From positions 46,981,880 through 47,045,879 of the forward strand of contig CM036197.1 in assembly GCA_020631735.1 (NCBI GenBank): a stretch of 64,000 nt of DNA, in the 5' to 3' direction. Below the pieces are notes generated by a model. The model was not told the DNA's origin and did no database searches. It saw only the letters and a program-made list of their open reading frames with translations. Positions 1 to 10,640 of the stretch are shown here, in pieces; positions within the stretch are counted from its first letter, which is position 1; each line of letters begins with the position of its first letter. The translations under genes were made by a program, and so were the position numbers. The DNA comes from Saccharum officinarum. Lineage: Eukaryota > Streptophyta > Magnoliopsida > Poales > Poaceae.

Positions 1-133
1 CCATCTTGATACTTTCTTGATAGCTATTATTATACGCGAATTCTGCTAAAGGTAACCACGACTCCCATGAACCTCTGGAAGACAACACACAAGCTCTTAA
101 CATATCCTCCAAAACAGCATTAACTCTTTCAGT
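1..133 (-). pseudogene. Continuation of element 1 integrase after the TAG
   Basis: The same frame stays open from base 133 to the window edge and encodes typical integrase core text just after the stop (TERVN, then LEDMLRAC). This shows the stop is a point change inside a formerly continuous pol and not the true end of the gene. Confidence 0.8.
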
Positions 134-2999
134 CTAACCATCTGTTTGAGGATGATAGGCAGTGCTACGAATCAGACTAGTCCCCAAACCTTTGTGCAAA
201 TGCTCCCAAAAGTGAGCAGTGAACTGTGACCCTCTGTCAGACACTATAGTCTTCGGTATGCCATGCAATCTCACAATCTCTGCAATATACTTCTCGGCAT
301 ATTGAGGTGGTCTATAAACTGTCTTGACAGGCAAAAAGTGGGCTATCTTGGTAAGACGATCTACGATTACCCAAATCGAATCATGGCCTTTCTGAGTAGT
401 GGGCAAACCTGTGATGAAATCCATACTTATATCGTCCCACTTCCAACTAGGTACTGACAAAGGTTGCAACAATCCAGCAGGTTTCATGTGAATAGCTTTC
501 ACTCGACAACATGTGTCACATCTGGCTACATAAGCTGCAATTTCCTTCTTCATCTTTGTCCACCAATAGCGAGGCCTTAGTTCTTGATACATTTTACTAC
601 TGCCAGGATGAATGGACAACTTAGAGTGATGAGCTTCATCCATAATTTTATTCTTAAGCTCTCTATCCTTTGGAACAACAAGACGGTTGTCGAACCACAA
701 CACGTCCTGCTCGTCCACTCTGAAGTGTTTTGAAGGTTCTTCTTTAATTTTCTTTTTGATGTGGAATATCCCGTTGTCTGCTTTCTGACCTTCTATTATC
801 TTACTCTCCAAGGTGCAACTGATCTGAATACTATGTAACACGATAGGGTGTATTAGATTAAAACCATCTTCGAGTAAGGGTTGCATATTCAGACAATGCG
901 ACTTTCTACTCAAAGCATCAGCTACCACATTGGCTTTCCCAGGGTGATACTGTACATTCAAGTTGTAATCTTTAATTAGTTCTAACCATCTTCGCTGTCT
1001 CATGTTCAATTTTTGTTGGGTGAAAATGTACTTGAGACTCTTATGATCGGTGAAAATGTTGCACACATTACCAAGTAAATAGTGTCTCCAAATCTTTAAG
1101 GCATGCACTACGGCGGCAAGCTCAAGATCATGCGTCGGATAATTGATTTCATGTTTAATCAACTGGCGGGAGGCATAAGCAATGACTCTTCCTTCTTGCA
1201 TCAGAACACAGCCTAACCCTGTTTTTGATGCGTCACAGAACACATCAAAAGGTTTCTCGATGTCTGGCTGTGCAAGAACTGGAGCAGTGGTCAACAGTTT
1301 CCGCAAGGCGTGGAAAGCTGTCTCACACTCCTCTGTCCACACAAACTTGTGATCTTTCTGTAACAGATTTGTCATTGGCTTGGCAATCTTCGAGAAGTCT
1401 GGGATAAAGCGGCGATAGTAACCAGCTAACCCTAGGAAACTCCTGACTTTTGGCACTGTGGTTGGAGTTTTCCAATCCATAACCTCTTGCACTTTGCTCA
1501 GATCTACCGAAACTCCATTCTCAGATAGAATATGACCAAGGAAAGGAACTTTCTTTAACCAAAATTCACATTTGCTGAACTTAGCATACAACTTATGATC
1601 TTTCAGTCTGGTCAAGACAATTTTCAGATGCTCTTCATGATCTTTCTCATTCTCAGAGTATACTAGAATGTCATCAATGAAGACAACTACAAACTTATCC
1701 AACTCTGGCATGAAAACCGTATTCATCAGATACATGAAATATGCAGGAGCATTTGTTAAGCCAAAAGACATAACAAGATACTCGAACAACCCGTATCTGG
1801 TAGAAAAAGCGGTTTTCGGGACATCTTGTGGCCTGATCTTTATCTGATGATACCCTGATCTTAGGTCTATCTTGGAGAACACCCTAGCTTTAGCCAACTG
1901 ATCAAACAAAACATCGATATGAGGCAACAGATATTTATTCTTGATAGTTACAGCATTAAGAGGTCGATAATCCACACACATTCTCAGAGTACCCTCTTTC
2001 TTTTTCTTCACGAACAAGGCAGGACATCCCCATTCAGACTTACTCGGTCGGATAAACCCCTTCTTTAGCAATTCTTCCAGTTGCTTTTTTAGCTCAGCTA
2101 ACTCATCCGGAGGCATCCGATAGGGTCTCCTCAAAATAGGAGCTGTTCCGAGGATCAACTCGATTCCAAACTCAACATCTCTATCTGGAGGAAGGCCAGG
2201 TAACTCGTCTAGAAACACATCCGGGAACTCACACGCTACCGGGATCTGGCGGATAGGAACAACTTCCATGGCACAGGTCACACTCACAAGGTCTGTTCTT
2301 TCGGGCAATGGTACCTGAAAAGTACCCTCTCCCTGGGGATCCTTAAGGGTAAGCAACTGACTGCTTATATCTATGACTGCCCCCCAGTTCTTCATCCAGT
2401 TCATTCCTATTATTACATCCAAAACTAGTCCACGCATAACTATCAGGTTTACTCGGAACTTCCGACTACCTAACTCAAGGGTTGCCCCTCTAACCATCTT
2501 ATTGGTTAACACATCAGCCCTGGCTGAACTTATACGATAACCATAACTCAATTCTGTGCATAGTTGTTCATGCTTCCGTGCAAATGCTTGACTCATAAAA
2601 AAATGCGAGGGTCCAGAATCAAATAGAACAACTGCAGGGTGATGGTTAACAAGAAACTTACCGGCAGTTACAGGCTCTCCCTCAGGAATCTCATCAACGG
2701 TGGTATGGTGTACACGGGCAGTGTAAGTCTGTTGCTTCTTTCTAGGCGGATAAGGGCAGAACTTTGAAAAGTGGCCTGGCTGACCACAATTGTAGCAGGG
2801 CCCCTTCACTGTACCAGCAGATCCTATAGCTCCCTTGGAGTTGCTCTGTTCTACAGCTGCGGTGACCTTTGCTGGTGGCACGGCCATCTTGTACGGCTTC
2901 TGTGGTCCCCTGTAGTTCTGGGTTTTATGCTGTGACGGCCTGAACCTTGCACTAGGTGCGGACGGACGATAAGAAAGACGGTTTGCAGTGACAACTCTG
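134..2999 (-). pseudogene. pol of element 1: zinc knuckle, protease, RT, RNase H, integrase (interrupted by TAG)
   Basis: The gag frame continues after the TAG. From the first ATG (2887) there are 917 codons: zinc knuckle [15 protein letters not shown] (about residues 31-45); aspartic protease with DSGPSHFF, where the family has DSGASH, so an active-site neighbour is changed; reverse transcriptase with [14 protein letters not shown] and the catalytic FIDDILVYS; RNase H with [11 protein letters not shown] and [11 protein letters not shown]; and integrase with the HHCC zinc motif ([18 protein letters not shown]) and catalytic Asp in [11 protein letters not shown] and [13 protein letters not shown] at 136-134 stops the frame after YHPQTDG; integrase-like sense codons continue to base 1. 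The third catalytic residue and any chromodomain lie outside the window. Confidence 0.92.
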
Positions 3000-3001
3000 G
3001 A

Positions 3002-3856
3002 CTAGGATGGTCCTGACTCAAACACCCTCTTGCGATTCTTGGATGCAGTGTAGGCGTTGTTGTTCTTTTCTTGTTTCAAACAATCACTGACAAAGTCATT
3101 GAATCTGGCATGGGTATTGGTACCCACATGCTTCATCATCTTCAGACTTAACTCTCTCTTGAAACCAGCAATTCTCTTTGCATCTGTGTCGACCATGTCT
3201 GGAGCATAGCGGCACAAGCTATTAAAGGCATGCAGATACTGTGTTACAGTCTTGGTACCTTGATTTAAGGCCAAGAACTCTCTGAGCTTCATCTCAACCA
3301 ACCCTGGGGGAATATAAACTCCCTTAAATGCTTCAGTGAATTCTCTCCAAGTAATCTGGGCATTGGGAGGAAAGGTGGTGCGGTGATGCTTCCACCACAT
3401 CCCTTCCGGTCCTTGTAACAGATGTGCAGCATATTCTGTCTTCAGAACTTCTGTCAGTCTCAACACACGGAACTTGTCCTCCATAGTGTTGATCCATTCT
3501 TCAGCGTCGAGTGGCTCTGCTGCTTCCTTGAAAACTGGCGGCCTGGTGTCCATGAAATCCTTGAAATTGCTGTACTGGTTCACCCCATGGCCACCACCTT
3601 GATTATTTCCCCTCTGAACATTTTCAGCGATGGTACGCAGAAAATCTTCCATATTCCTTTGTGACTGCTCAGCGTTGCGCTGGCTTCCAAGGAACTGTGC
3701 GAAGAATACCTCTGTAGTGAGCGGTGGAGGAGGGGGCAATTGCGGCTCTGGCTGTGGCTCCTGGTGATTGACGTTGTTTGCACCACCCCCACCAGCCCCT
3801 GCACCGTTGCCACCAGTTTCAGCGGCCTCATACGTGGCACGGCGAGTGTTTGCCAT
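3002..3856 (-). CDS. gag of element 1 (ends at in-frame TAG)
   Basis: Capsid/nucleocapsid precursor of a Ty3/gypsy element. A Gly/Pro-rich N-terminus precedes a retrotransposon gag domain: DTRPPVFKEAAEPLDAEEW, then WWKHHRTTFPPNAQITWREF, and MKLREFLALNQGTKTVTQYL. These blocks align with the gag part of element 2. An ATG at 3862 is two codons upstream, but the ATG at 3856 directly follows a splice-acceptor-like ATATGCAG and is the likelier spliced start. Translation stops at TAG (3004-3002) after KRVFESGPS; the frame continues open into pol with no shift. Element 2 has no stop here, so the TAG is probably a mutation and not a programmed signal. Confidence 0.9.
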   Translation of the reverse strand: MANTRRATYEAAETGGNGAGAGGGGANNVNHQEPQPEPQLPPPPPLTTEVFFAQFLGSQRNAEQSQRNMEDFLRTIAENVQRGNNQGGGHGVNQYSNFKDFMDTRPPVFKEAAEPLDAEEWINTMEDKFRVLRLTEVLKTEYAAHLLQGPEGMWWKHHRTTFPPNAQITWREFTEAFKGVYIPPGLVEMKLREFLALNQGTKTVTQYLHAFNSLCRYAPDMVDTDAKRIAGFKRELSLKMMKHVGTNTHARFNDFVSDCLKQEKNNNAYTASKNRKRVFESGPS

Positions 3857-4213
3857 CTGCATATTTCAGCAACAGGTAATAATTGAGCGAAGTGGTAGTA
3901 ATTGTATTTGAATGAACAATTATGCCATACTGAATTTATTGGAGAGAACAAGTCATGCAATAAAACAGAGGCACAATAATCACATTCCAATTAAAACAAC
4001 ATCACTAATCAAATTACTTCGAATGCAACATCGCGTTCCATACAACCACGTTGCCAGCATACATACACTGGACTTTTATGCGTTCGAGCATCACATACAC
4101 AACCAAGATTCAAAAGATCGCCAGTCTCAAGATCGAACAGGATACAACACGATACATGGAAACCAAAAGAAGGTCATCGTGACAGAGCCTATCACTAACA
4201 CAAGGCAACTAGC

Positions 4214-5188
4214 CTACTCCTTGGGGCTGTCGTCGAGGTCGGAGGCATCACCATTGCTACCATCAGTAGCGGCGTCGTCGTCGGCGTCCATCTGGGCGGC
4301 GTCCGGAGGAGCATACGGGCCTATCCCATTGTAGAGGGCATGAAACTCTTCATGCAAGTTGGCATTATACCCTTCTAGCTCCTCGACCCTCTGCCTTAGA
4401 AGGTCCCTCTCGTTCCAGGCTTCATTCCTTTCCTGCACTAGCTGTCCCATCATGCGGTCTGCATTTCTGTTGGCCTGAGTCAACGTCTGTACCCGCTGCA
4501 TAGCACTCTCACCTCTCTCGAGAGCCCGGTCTCGCTGTAAGCTCATGTCAGCCAACTGCTCCTGCAAGCTAGCTATAGCACGTGCTTGCTTCTTCTTCTG
4601 CTTCCTTGCTTCAAGCCGGTCATTGCCACGCAGGCCAGTCAAGGTCCAATAGGTACTCTCAAGACCCTGGTATGCTTTGATGGCTGCATACATGGCACTC
4701 ATTGTGTGGTTGTCGCTAGCCCGTCCTTCACTTGGACCTCTAACCAGGGCACTTCCTTGTGGTTGCACCCAAATGGCATCACGAGGATCATCTCTTGGGA
4801 AGGTGTTTGCCAAAGCTGCTGCCAACTCATTAGGAAATCTGCTCATTATGTCTCGGATGACGTGAAAGGCTGCACCCTCTGCACCCTCAACTGGAGTGCG
4901 TCCCTCAAACTCTAAATGCCAACCATCCCATTCTGGCGCATCACCAAGAGCAGGGACGGTGATTTCCACTACCGCAAGTCCATCCTCAGCTAACTGGCTC
5001 TCACTCCAGGAGTACACCGGCTCTTGACCCTCTGGGTACCCCACATCATGGAGCACTCTCCAAATCAAGGTGGGCATGCCAAACTCACTTAGAAAAGTGT
5101 CTATGCTGCGGCGCTCCCGCGGGGCCATCTGGTGACGGGGTGCTCTTCCGCCAGTGGACTTACGAGCAGTCTTCTTTGTGCGGGCCAT
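4214..5188 (-). CDS. ORF0 of element 1: histone H3-tail-like N-terminus, coiled coil, acidic C-terminus
   Basis: A 324-residue ORF between LTR and gag. The ATG at 5188 is the first in frame; upstream there is only GTG CTA CAG. Residues 2-20 read ARTKKTARKSTGGRAPRHQ. Compared with histone H3 residues 1-21 it differs only at H3 positions 5, 14, 18 and 20. TARKSTGG (H3 6-13) is exact. Ala after the initiator Met predicts Met removal, as for H3. Residues 25-190 form a domain I do not recognise, with motifs such as PEWDGWHLEFEG. Residues 193-203 are basic (KQKKKQAR, possible nuclear signal). About 192-287 is coiled coil ending LEGYNANLHEEFHALY. Residues 300-324 are acidic. Extra ORFs before gag are, as I recall, known in rice RIRE3-type elements; I know of no description of the H3-like tail. 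Function is unknown; histone mimicry is inference. Confidence 0.9.
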   Translation of the reverse strand: MARTKKTARKSTGGRAPRHQMAPRERRSIDTFLSEFGMPTLIWRVLHDVGYPEGQEPVYSWSESQLAEDGLAVVEITVPALGDAPEWDGWHLEFEGRTPVEGAEGAAFHVIRDIMSRFPNELAAALANTFPRDDPRDAIWVQPQGSALVRGPSEGRASDNHTMSAMYAAIKAYQGLESTYWTLTGLRGNDRLEARKQKKKQARAIASLQEQLADMSLQRDRALERGESAMQRVQTLTQANRNADRMMGQLVQERNEAWNERDLLRQRVEELEGYNANLHEEFHALYNGIGPYAPPDAAQMDADDDAATDGSNGDASDLDDSPKE

Positions 5189-5202
5189 CTGTAGCACAAG
5201 TT
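5189..5202 (-). promoter_or_regulatory. Putative splice acceptor at ORF0 start (element 1)
   Basis: The minus-strand sequence AACTTGTGCTACAG abuts the ORF0 ATG directly. The AG is immediately followed by ATG, the same layout as at the gag start and at both ORFs of element 2. Splicing is inferred, not shown. Confidence 0.45.
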
Positions 5203-5964
5203 TTTAAATTACCCGGTGAGAACATATTTTAAGTTGATGTCACTTTTATCAAACTGGGATAATCCTTTTATAAGGGGAGGAATGCAGGTTATGAATGAAA
5301 TGCACAGGCAGTATGATGCATGCGCGAGTCTTACGTTCTCACAAACTTAGAAAATAAAGACATCTAACGATGAATTCGGTGGCATACAACGATCTCTCAT
5401 ATACGTAACTAATTCGATCTACACGATAAACGCTGTTATGTACCTGCAGAAAATTCATTTCAGCCCATTCCCCATGAATGCATGAAAGCAGTAAATCTAC
5501 CTACACGCTCTACACGAATCCCCAGATGCGTGTACAACGGTAGTAACTACCCAAACACATCTTCCTATTGACGGCATCGCCTCAACGGACGGAACACCCA
5601 CACATGCGATACTTTCATAAAAACATGTGTAAAACATGTAATTATTCTAGTATCATATAAGCACTCTCCCTAGATCGGCGGTGTATCCGATCATGCTCTC
5701 ACAACTCACACTTACCAAAGCGTAGAGGTAACTGATCCATACATTACCACTCAATTAAGTGGCACTCATACAATAGCACGCCGTATGAGCAACGAAAGAG
5801 AAATATGATGCAAGAACCCCAAGTTAGTACTTAAATAGCCACCTAGAGTCCTTAACTAGGCATACAGGATATGACCACTGGCATAACTTTAGTTTTAAAA
5901 ATCACACTTTTCAAATAGAATTTTATTTTAAATACACTTATGAACAGTCATCACGCTAAACCAT

Positions 5965-5976
5965 GCTCCGATGCCA
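5965..5976 (-). other. Primer-binding site of element 1
   Basis: The minus-strand sequence TGGCATCGGAGC lies two bases (GC) after the LTR end. It matches the plant initiator-Met tRNA primer site TGGTATCAGAGC at 10 of 12 positions. Both differences are transitions. Confidence 0.8.
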
Positions 5977-5978
5977 GC

Positions 5979-8900
5979 TGTAACGGAACCGCCCAATTAT
6001 ACGAGATTAAGTAGGAAATCATCCAACGGAAGGACAATTTAACAAACTTAAGCCCGTATAACCCGGTAGTCCGTGAAATCTCGACGGATTTCAAACCATT
6101 TCACATAACAGCCAAGATCGTACTAAGTTTAACGGTTACCATCATAAGTTACATAAATGTTCGCAGCATAAAATACATCGGAGTTTAAACATAGTTATTA
6201 CAAACTAGGTTTGAATAAAAGTAGCGGAAGCGGTAGTTCAAATCACGCACACACACAATATTTTGAAATAAAGTGCCAGTTTGTGATCATCTCCAGCAAA
6301 AGCATCAGACTAGAAGTAGCGAATGACCATTGCCCATGGTCCTAGGCTTCGCCCATTGCAGGATAGAGACACTTGATACAATAGCCGTAGTACATCTGTC
6401 CATCTGCAACAAGTGGGAACAAAGCCCTGAGTACGAGAAGGTACTCAGCTAGACTTACCCGTCATAAACCAGAAATAAATGACACCAAGGAATCATGATA
6501 GACTTTCTGGTGGGATAGCTGACTCATTTGCAAAAGGCATTTTTAGCATTTAGGAAAACCTTTACAAAGGCTTTGCATCAAGTTAAATCTTTATTAACCT
6601 GTCAACTACATTTGCACCTGTACTAAAGTAACATGTAATTAAACAGGTAATGATAACCAATGATCATTAATAACTTCCATTATGTCATAATTCATATAAT
6701 TGTCCAAGTGTTCCATCAATATTACTACGATGAAGTAGCTCAAGTTAAGTGTTCACTATCCAGTGAACGATGGCGATTCGAATCGATTATTAACCAGCTG
6801 GTAAGTTATTCCTCACACAAACCTCACTCACCCGCTAAAGTGAGGTGTTGGTCGCCGAGTCAACCATTCAGGTAAAGTCGCGAGCTTGCCAGGAACCACT
6901 TGTACCCGGGGGCCGCCCGACTGCTCTTTGGCCTTATCATCGCGCCCCCGTATCCTGCCACTACTGCTCCGGTACAATGCGTTGCGGGCAATCCACTCGG
7001 CCTGAATAATCTCCCAGTTTCGCGGTCGGGAGGTACTTTATCCGGCCAGCTAAATGTGAGGCATGCGTTCAACATGACCCGAGGGACAACAACGGACGGT
7101 CCTTAATCGACACAGACGGAAAACACTACAGTCCGAAACCCTACAAGTTTCCGCCCGGTCTCAATTTCATTTCACACTTAGTTATACCATGACTTCATAG
7201 TCATTCAAGCAGATCCAGGTAACCACCTATAGCTCGCAGGTGACAGGAAATCACCCGACTTCTACCGGTCTAAGCCAGCTAAGCATTGACTCGACTGCGG
7301 ATACCAGGGTAACAAGGATATAGTATAACAAAGGTAAGCAAGGTATAATACAGCAACGTTTGCAAACAACTCCTAAACGTAATGCATCAAATTAAGTAAA
7401 GTTAATAATAAATTATTTGCAAACCGGGAGAGAAATGCTCCGGGGCTTGCCTCTCTCAAAAGAGCTCAGACGATGGTCGGGGCACTCGGGGAGCTCTTCA
7501 CCGACCTCCTCTTCGGCTTCTGTCACCTCCTGCTGCTGCACCTCGAGCTGCTCCTCTGGCTCCTCGGGTAAGACGACTGGGTTCTCGGTTTGCGATCCTG
7601 TATAATGCAATGCGCGTAAGTGATTATGCAAACGTGCATCGAAGGAGATGAATGCAATGAATATGTTGAAATACAAGGTAGTCAACATCATCCAAGAAAC
7701 TATATACTACAAGCACATGTCATCTACTGCATTCTCTTCTACTACTAACATGTCAAGTTAACATATCTTATGAAATGCTTCAAAGATACACCAAAGCTTT
7801 ACTAATTTCTTAATCACACTTAAAGCAACACTTGCTTAAACCCTAAATAATAATAGGTTTGAATAGCAACATATATTTCTGATGCTCCTAAAAATCTAAG
7901 AAAATTACAGCAGCATAATACTACCCTAAACAGACTACCGTAAAAATTTCATGACATTTGGATAAGTCAACTATCCTGTACAAAAATGACAAGCTATAGC
8001 ATAAAAAATAAGTATGAAATTACTTTGTACTATGAAAAGTGTCAAACAACAGAATTAATATTTTTCCTAGGTTCTTCATGGAATATAATGACTGTATAAA
8101 AATTATCACATGCATGTTTTATACAAAGTTTGCTCTCTAGCAAAAATAACAAAAATCAGCCATTAAAGGCACTTGAACTACACCTCAACATTTTTCCACA
8201 GCACATGCATGAAACATATTTTTCCTAGGAAGTACATGATATAAGAACATTAACAAACTTGAAATCATATTTTTCTGATACATCTAGGATTTACTAACCA
8301 TTTTATAAGATATCAGCAATATTAAGAATTAATTAAAGCTCTACAGAAAAGTATCCTAAAAATGACATGCAATATTTTTAGATTGTAGATCTGGTTCCAA
8401 TGAGTTCATAGAAATTTATTTCATAATTTTTGGAGCTCAAATAAATACAAAAACATTTTCCACAATATTTTTCATCATGAATAATAAAAGAAAACAGAAA
8501 ACAATTTTTATTATTAAAACTGGGCCGACCCGGGGAAGTAAACCGGCCCATGGCCGTTCTCGGCCTGGTCCACGCGCGCGGGGGAAAACGAGCGAGCAGG
8601 CCCGCTCGGGCTTCGGCCCACGGCCGTTCGCGCGAGGAGGCCAGGGCGGGAGATGCCGGAGGCGACGGTGACCGCAACGGCGCGGCCACGCGACGACCGG
8701 CCGGTGGCCATTGCCGACCACGCCCGGGTGCGGAAAAGCGAGCAACAGGTGCGCGAGGGAGGAGGCAGATCCGTTTTCGGTGATAGAGAAGCAAGAGGGG
8801 TAGCGGGGAATCACTCCCGCGGGAGGCCGCGCGCGCGGTGACGCCATGGCCGCCGCCGGCGGATACACGAAAGCCGCACCTGCTTGGCTCGGGTGACGGC

Positions 8901-9845
8901 AACAAGGTGCGCACGGGGTGTCGGAGAAGGAAGCGAAGGTGGGTGCGCGAGAAGGCGAGCTATGGCGGCTCACCATCGGCCAATTTGGCCGGCGGGTGCG
9001 GCGGTGGCGGCGCTCGCGCGGTGAGGTGCTCGCGCGGCACGGAGCGGAGGAAAGCCGAGGCGGGGAAATTCGGAGAGGGAGGGTGGATGCGGAGCGCAGG
9101 CGATTTAGGAGCGTGAGGCGCGCGCTGGCGGGGGCCACCGACGGCCAGCTGTCGACGGCGAGCGGCGCATGCCGGCCACGGGGCGCGCGGTGTCTGCGCG
9201 GGCGCGTGCGTGTCGCGACGAGCGCGGGCGAGCGGGCACGACGCGCGGGCGGGCGGGCGAGCACGCGGTCAGCTGGGCCGGGCCGCTTCGCGGGCGGGCC
9301 GAGAAGGGAAGCGGCGGCCTGCTAGCGCTGAAATTGTTTTTCCTTTTTATTTTTCCTTTTTATTTTTCCAGAGAAAATTCAAATAAAATTCTATTTGCAG
9401 TTTTCAAATTCAATTTTGGGCAAGCAAACGACCTTTTCTGAAAATGGCCCAAAAATGAAAGTTGCTTAGAATTTAATTCTCTACAACTTTGCTTTTAAGA
9501 CCAAAGTCCAAATCTGGATAGATTTTGATTTTTAGAATAAAAGCTAATTTAGAGAGTATTTTTGAATATTTTCAAATAACATTTTTAAAACAAATCTTTG
9601 ACAAAACTTTGAGTAATTTAGTTGCTCCAAAAATTTTGACCTATAATTCTAAGTGATATAAAATTTTTAGTTGCACAATTTTGATGAAATGTAATTAGCA
9701 CATTATCACAACATGTTATGCAATGCTAGTTTCCATATTTTTAGTTTATTAAAGGTACACCCTAAGCACATATGATTATGAATGCCATGACATGTTATGC
9801 TCATGATTTACAATGCAAATGCTTGCGTAACACCGGAGTGTTACA
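5979..9845 (-). repeat. 5' LTR of element 1
   Basis: On the minus strand the LTR starts TGTAACACTCCGGTGTTACG at 9845 and ends CCGTTACA at 5979 (3867 bp), giving TG..CA ends. It is placed by its start motif, which matches the start of element 2's LTR, and by the primer-binding site two bases beyond its end. It has an AT-rich 5' section, a GC-rich block at about 8520-9320 with overlapping spurious frames, and a long AT-rich downstream section. I found no convincing TATA box in the GC-rich block. The partner LTR is outside the window, so the ends cannot be confirmed by alignment. Confidence 0.85.
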
Positions 9846-10640
9846 AAGCGCCACGCACCTCCCTGGGGGCGTCGTCTTTCAACCCCATGTAGCTGCACAG
9901 GCATCGCCAGATTCTGGGCACTTGCTCTATTTTAGAAGCTTCTAAGGCCAGCGACGATGGCGTTCAGGGCGTTTCCTTGGTCGTCACCCTCTTCCTAAAG
10001 GCGTCGTTGAAGAATCCCCTTTGACTCGTCACTAAGCCCCGTTTGATCGCTATGTTGTGCCTGATCGTGCTTCATGCTGCTCTTCACTTTGGTTCGTCAT
10101 GCAGGTGGTGGGTGTAGATGCAGTTGTTTTCTCAGGCGGATGCTTTGTCGTTGATGTCACTGAGGCCCCCTCTCATGTAGATGTTGCTGCTGAGAGCATG
10201 TTGGCCCCATCCACGGATGGTTTGCCGCGTCGATGGTCGTCGTTTCTGGCGGATGCTTTGCCACCATGTAATCGCTAAGGCCCCCTCCCATGCAGATGCT
10301 TTGTTGCTGTGAGCATGATGGGCCCATCTGTGGATGCTTCGCCATGTCGATGGTCGTAGTTCTGGTGGATGCTTTGCTACCATGGTTCCGGCGGATGTTT
10401 GGTCGCCATGGTCATCGCTTTTGCGGTTACACTACACTGCTGCCTATCATAGTGTTGAGTCTTCTTATATTAGGTTCAGTTGGTTGGGGTTGTATGGTGG
10501 AGGTCTCCCCCCTCTCCCGTTTTCTTGTTGTTCATTGGTGCTTTGTGAGATTCGCTGGTAATCCATAAATTACTTGTGAATCCTATGTATTTTTCTTCTT
10601 AATAAAATACATGTGAAGTCGTGTTCTAGAAAAAAAAGTT
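9846..10640 (+). mobile_element. Grass LINE 3' remnant into which element 1 inserted
   Basis: No reliable coding frame. The segment ends with TAATAAAATACATGTGAAG, then TCGTGTTCTAG, then an A8 run at about 10630-10637, the style of grass L1-type LINE 3' ends. Small overlapping frames on both strands here lack family similarity. Element 1 appears to have inserted into it at 9846. Assignment to LINE rests only on the tail. Confidence 0.5.
10135..10363 (+). repeat. Tandem duplication, two units of about 115 bp
   Basis: Units 10135-10247 and 10248-10363 both run from GGCGGATGCTTTG (second unit's follower: GGTGGATGCTTTG) through GAGCATG..GGCCC and CGATGGTCGT to a TTCTG end. They differ by scattered substitutions and small indels, so the duplication is not recent. 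It lies within the LINE-like remnant. Confidence 0.75.

Larger units (their letters stand above)
1..9845 (-). mobile_element. Ty3/gypsy chromovirus (Tekay/Del-like), element 1, 3' part outside window
   Basis: Reading the minus strand, the parts come in this order: 5' LTR (9845-5979), primer-binding site, ORF0, gag and pol (zinc knuckle, protease, RT, RNase H, integrase). The window starts inside the integrase, so the integrase C-terminus, polypurine tract and 3' LTR are not visible. The order protease-RT-RNase H-integrase is diagnostic of Ty3/gypsy. The long LTR, the tRNA-iMet-type primer site and close similarity to element 2, which has a chromodomain, place it in the Tekay/Del chromovirus lineage (family assignment from memory). 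gag and pol share one frame but are split by TAG stops at 3002-3004 and 134-136, so this copy is probably non-autonomous now. The 5 bp beyond the LTR (9846-9850, AAGCG) should be the target-site duplication; its partner lies outside the window. Confidence 0.93.

Noticed and set aside
3002..3004. Programmed amber readthrough between gag and pol in element 1
   Set aside because: Element 2 has an uninterrupted gag-pol, and the second TAG in element 1 lies in the middle of integrase where no readthrough signal is expected. Point mutation is simpler.
4214..5188. A host histone H3 gene or pseudogene
   Set aside because: Only the first 22 codons resemble H3; there is no histone fold, and the ORF continues into a coiled-coil protein placed between LTR and gag, with a homologue in element 2.
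8378..9325. Long overlapping open frames on both strands in the GC-rich block of element 1's LTR
   Set aside because: High GC removes stop codons in all frames; several frames are open at once, the proteins are Arg/Ala/Gly-rich with no domain, and the similar block in element 2's two LTRs is not frame-conserved.
10057..10568. Small plus-strand and minus-strand frames in the LINE-like remnant
   Set aside because: They cross a tandem duplication and a LINE-style 3' end; no domain or gene structure.
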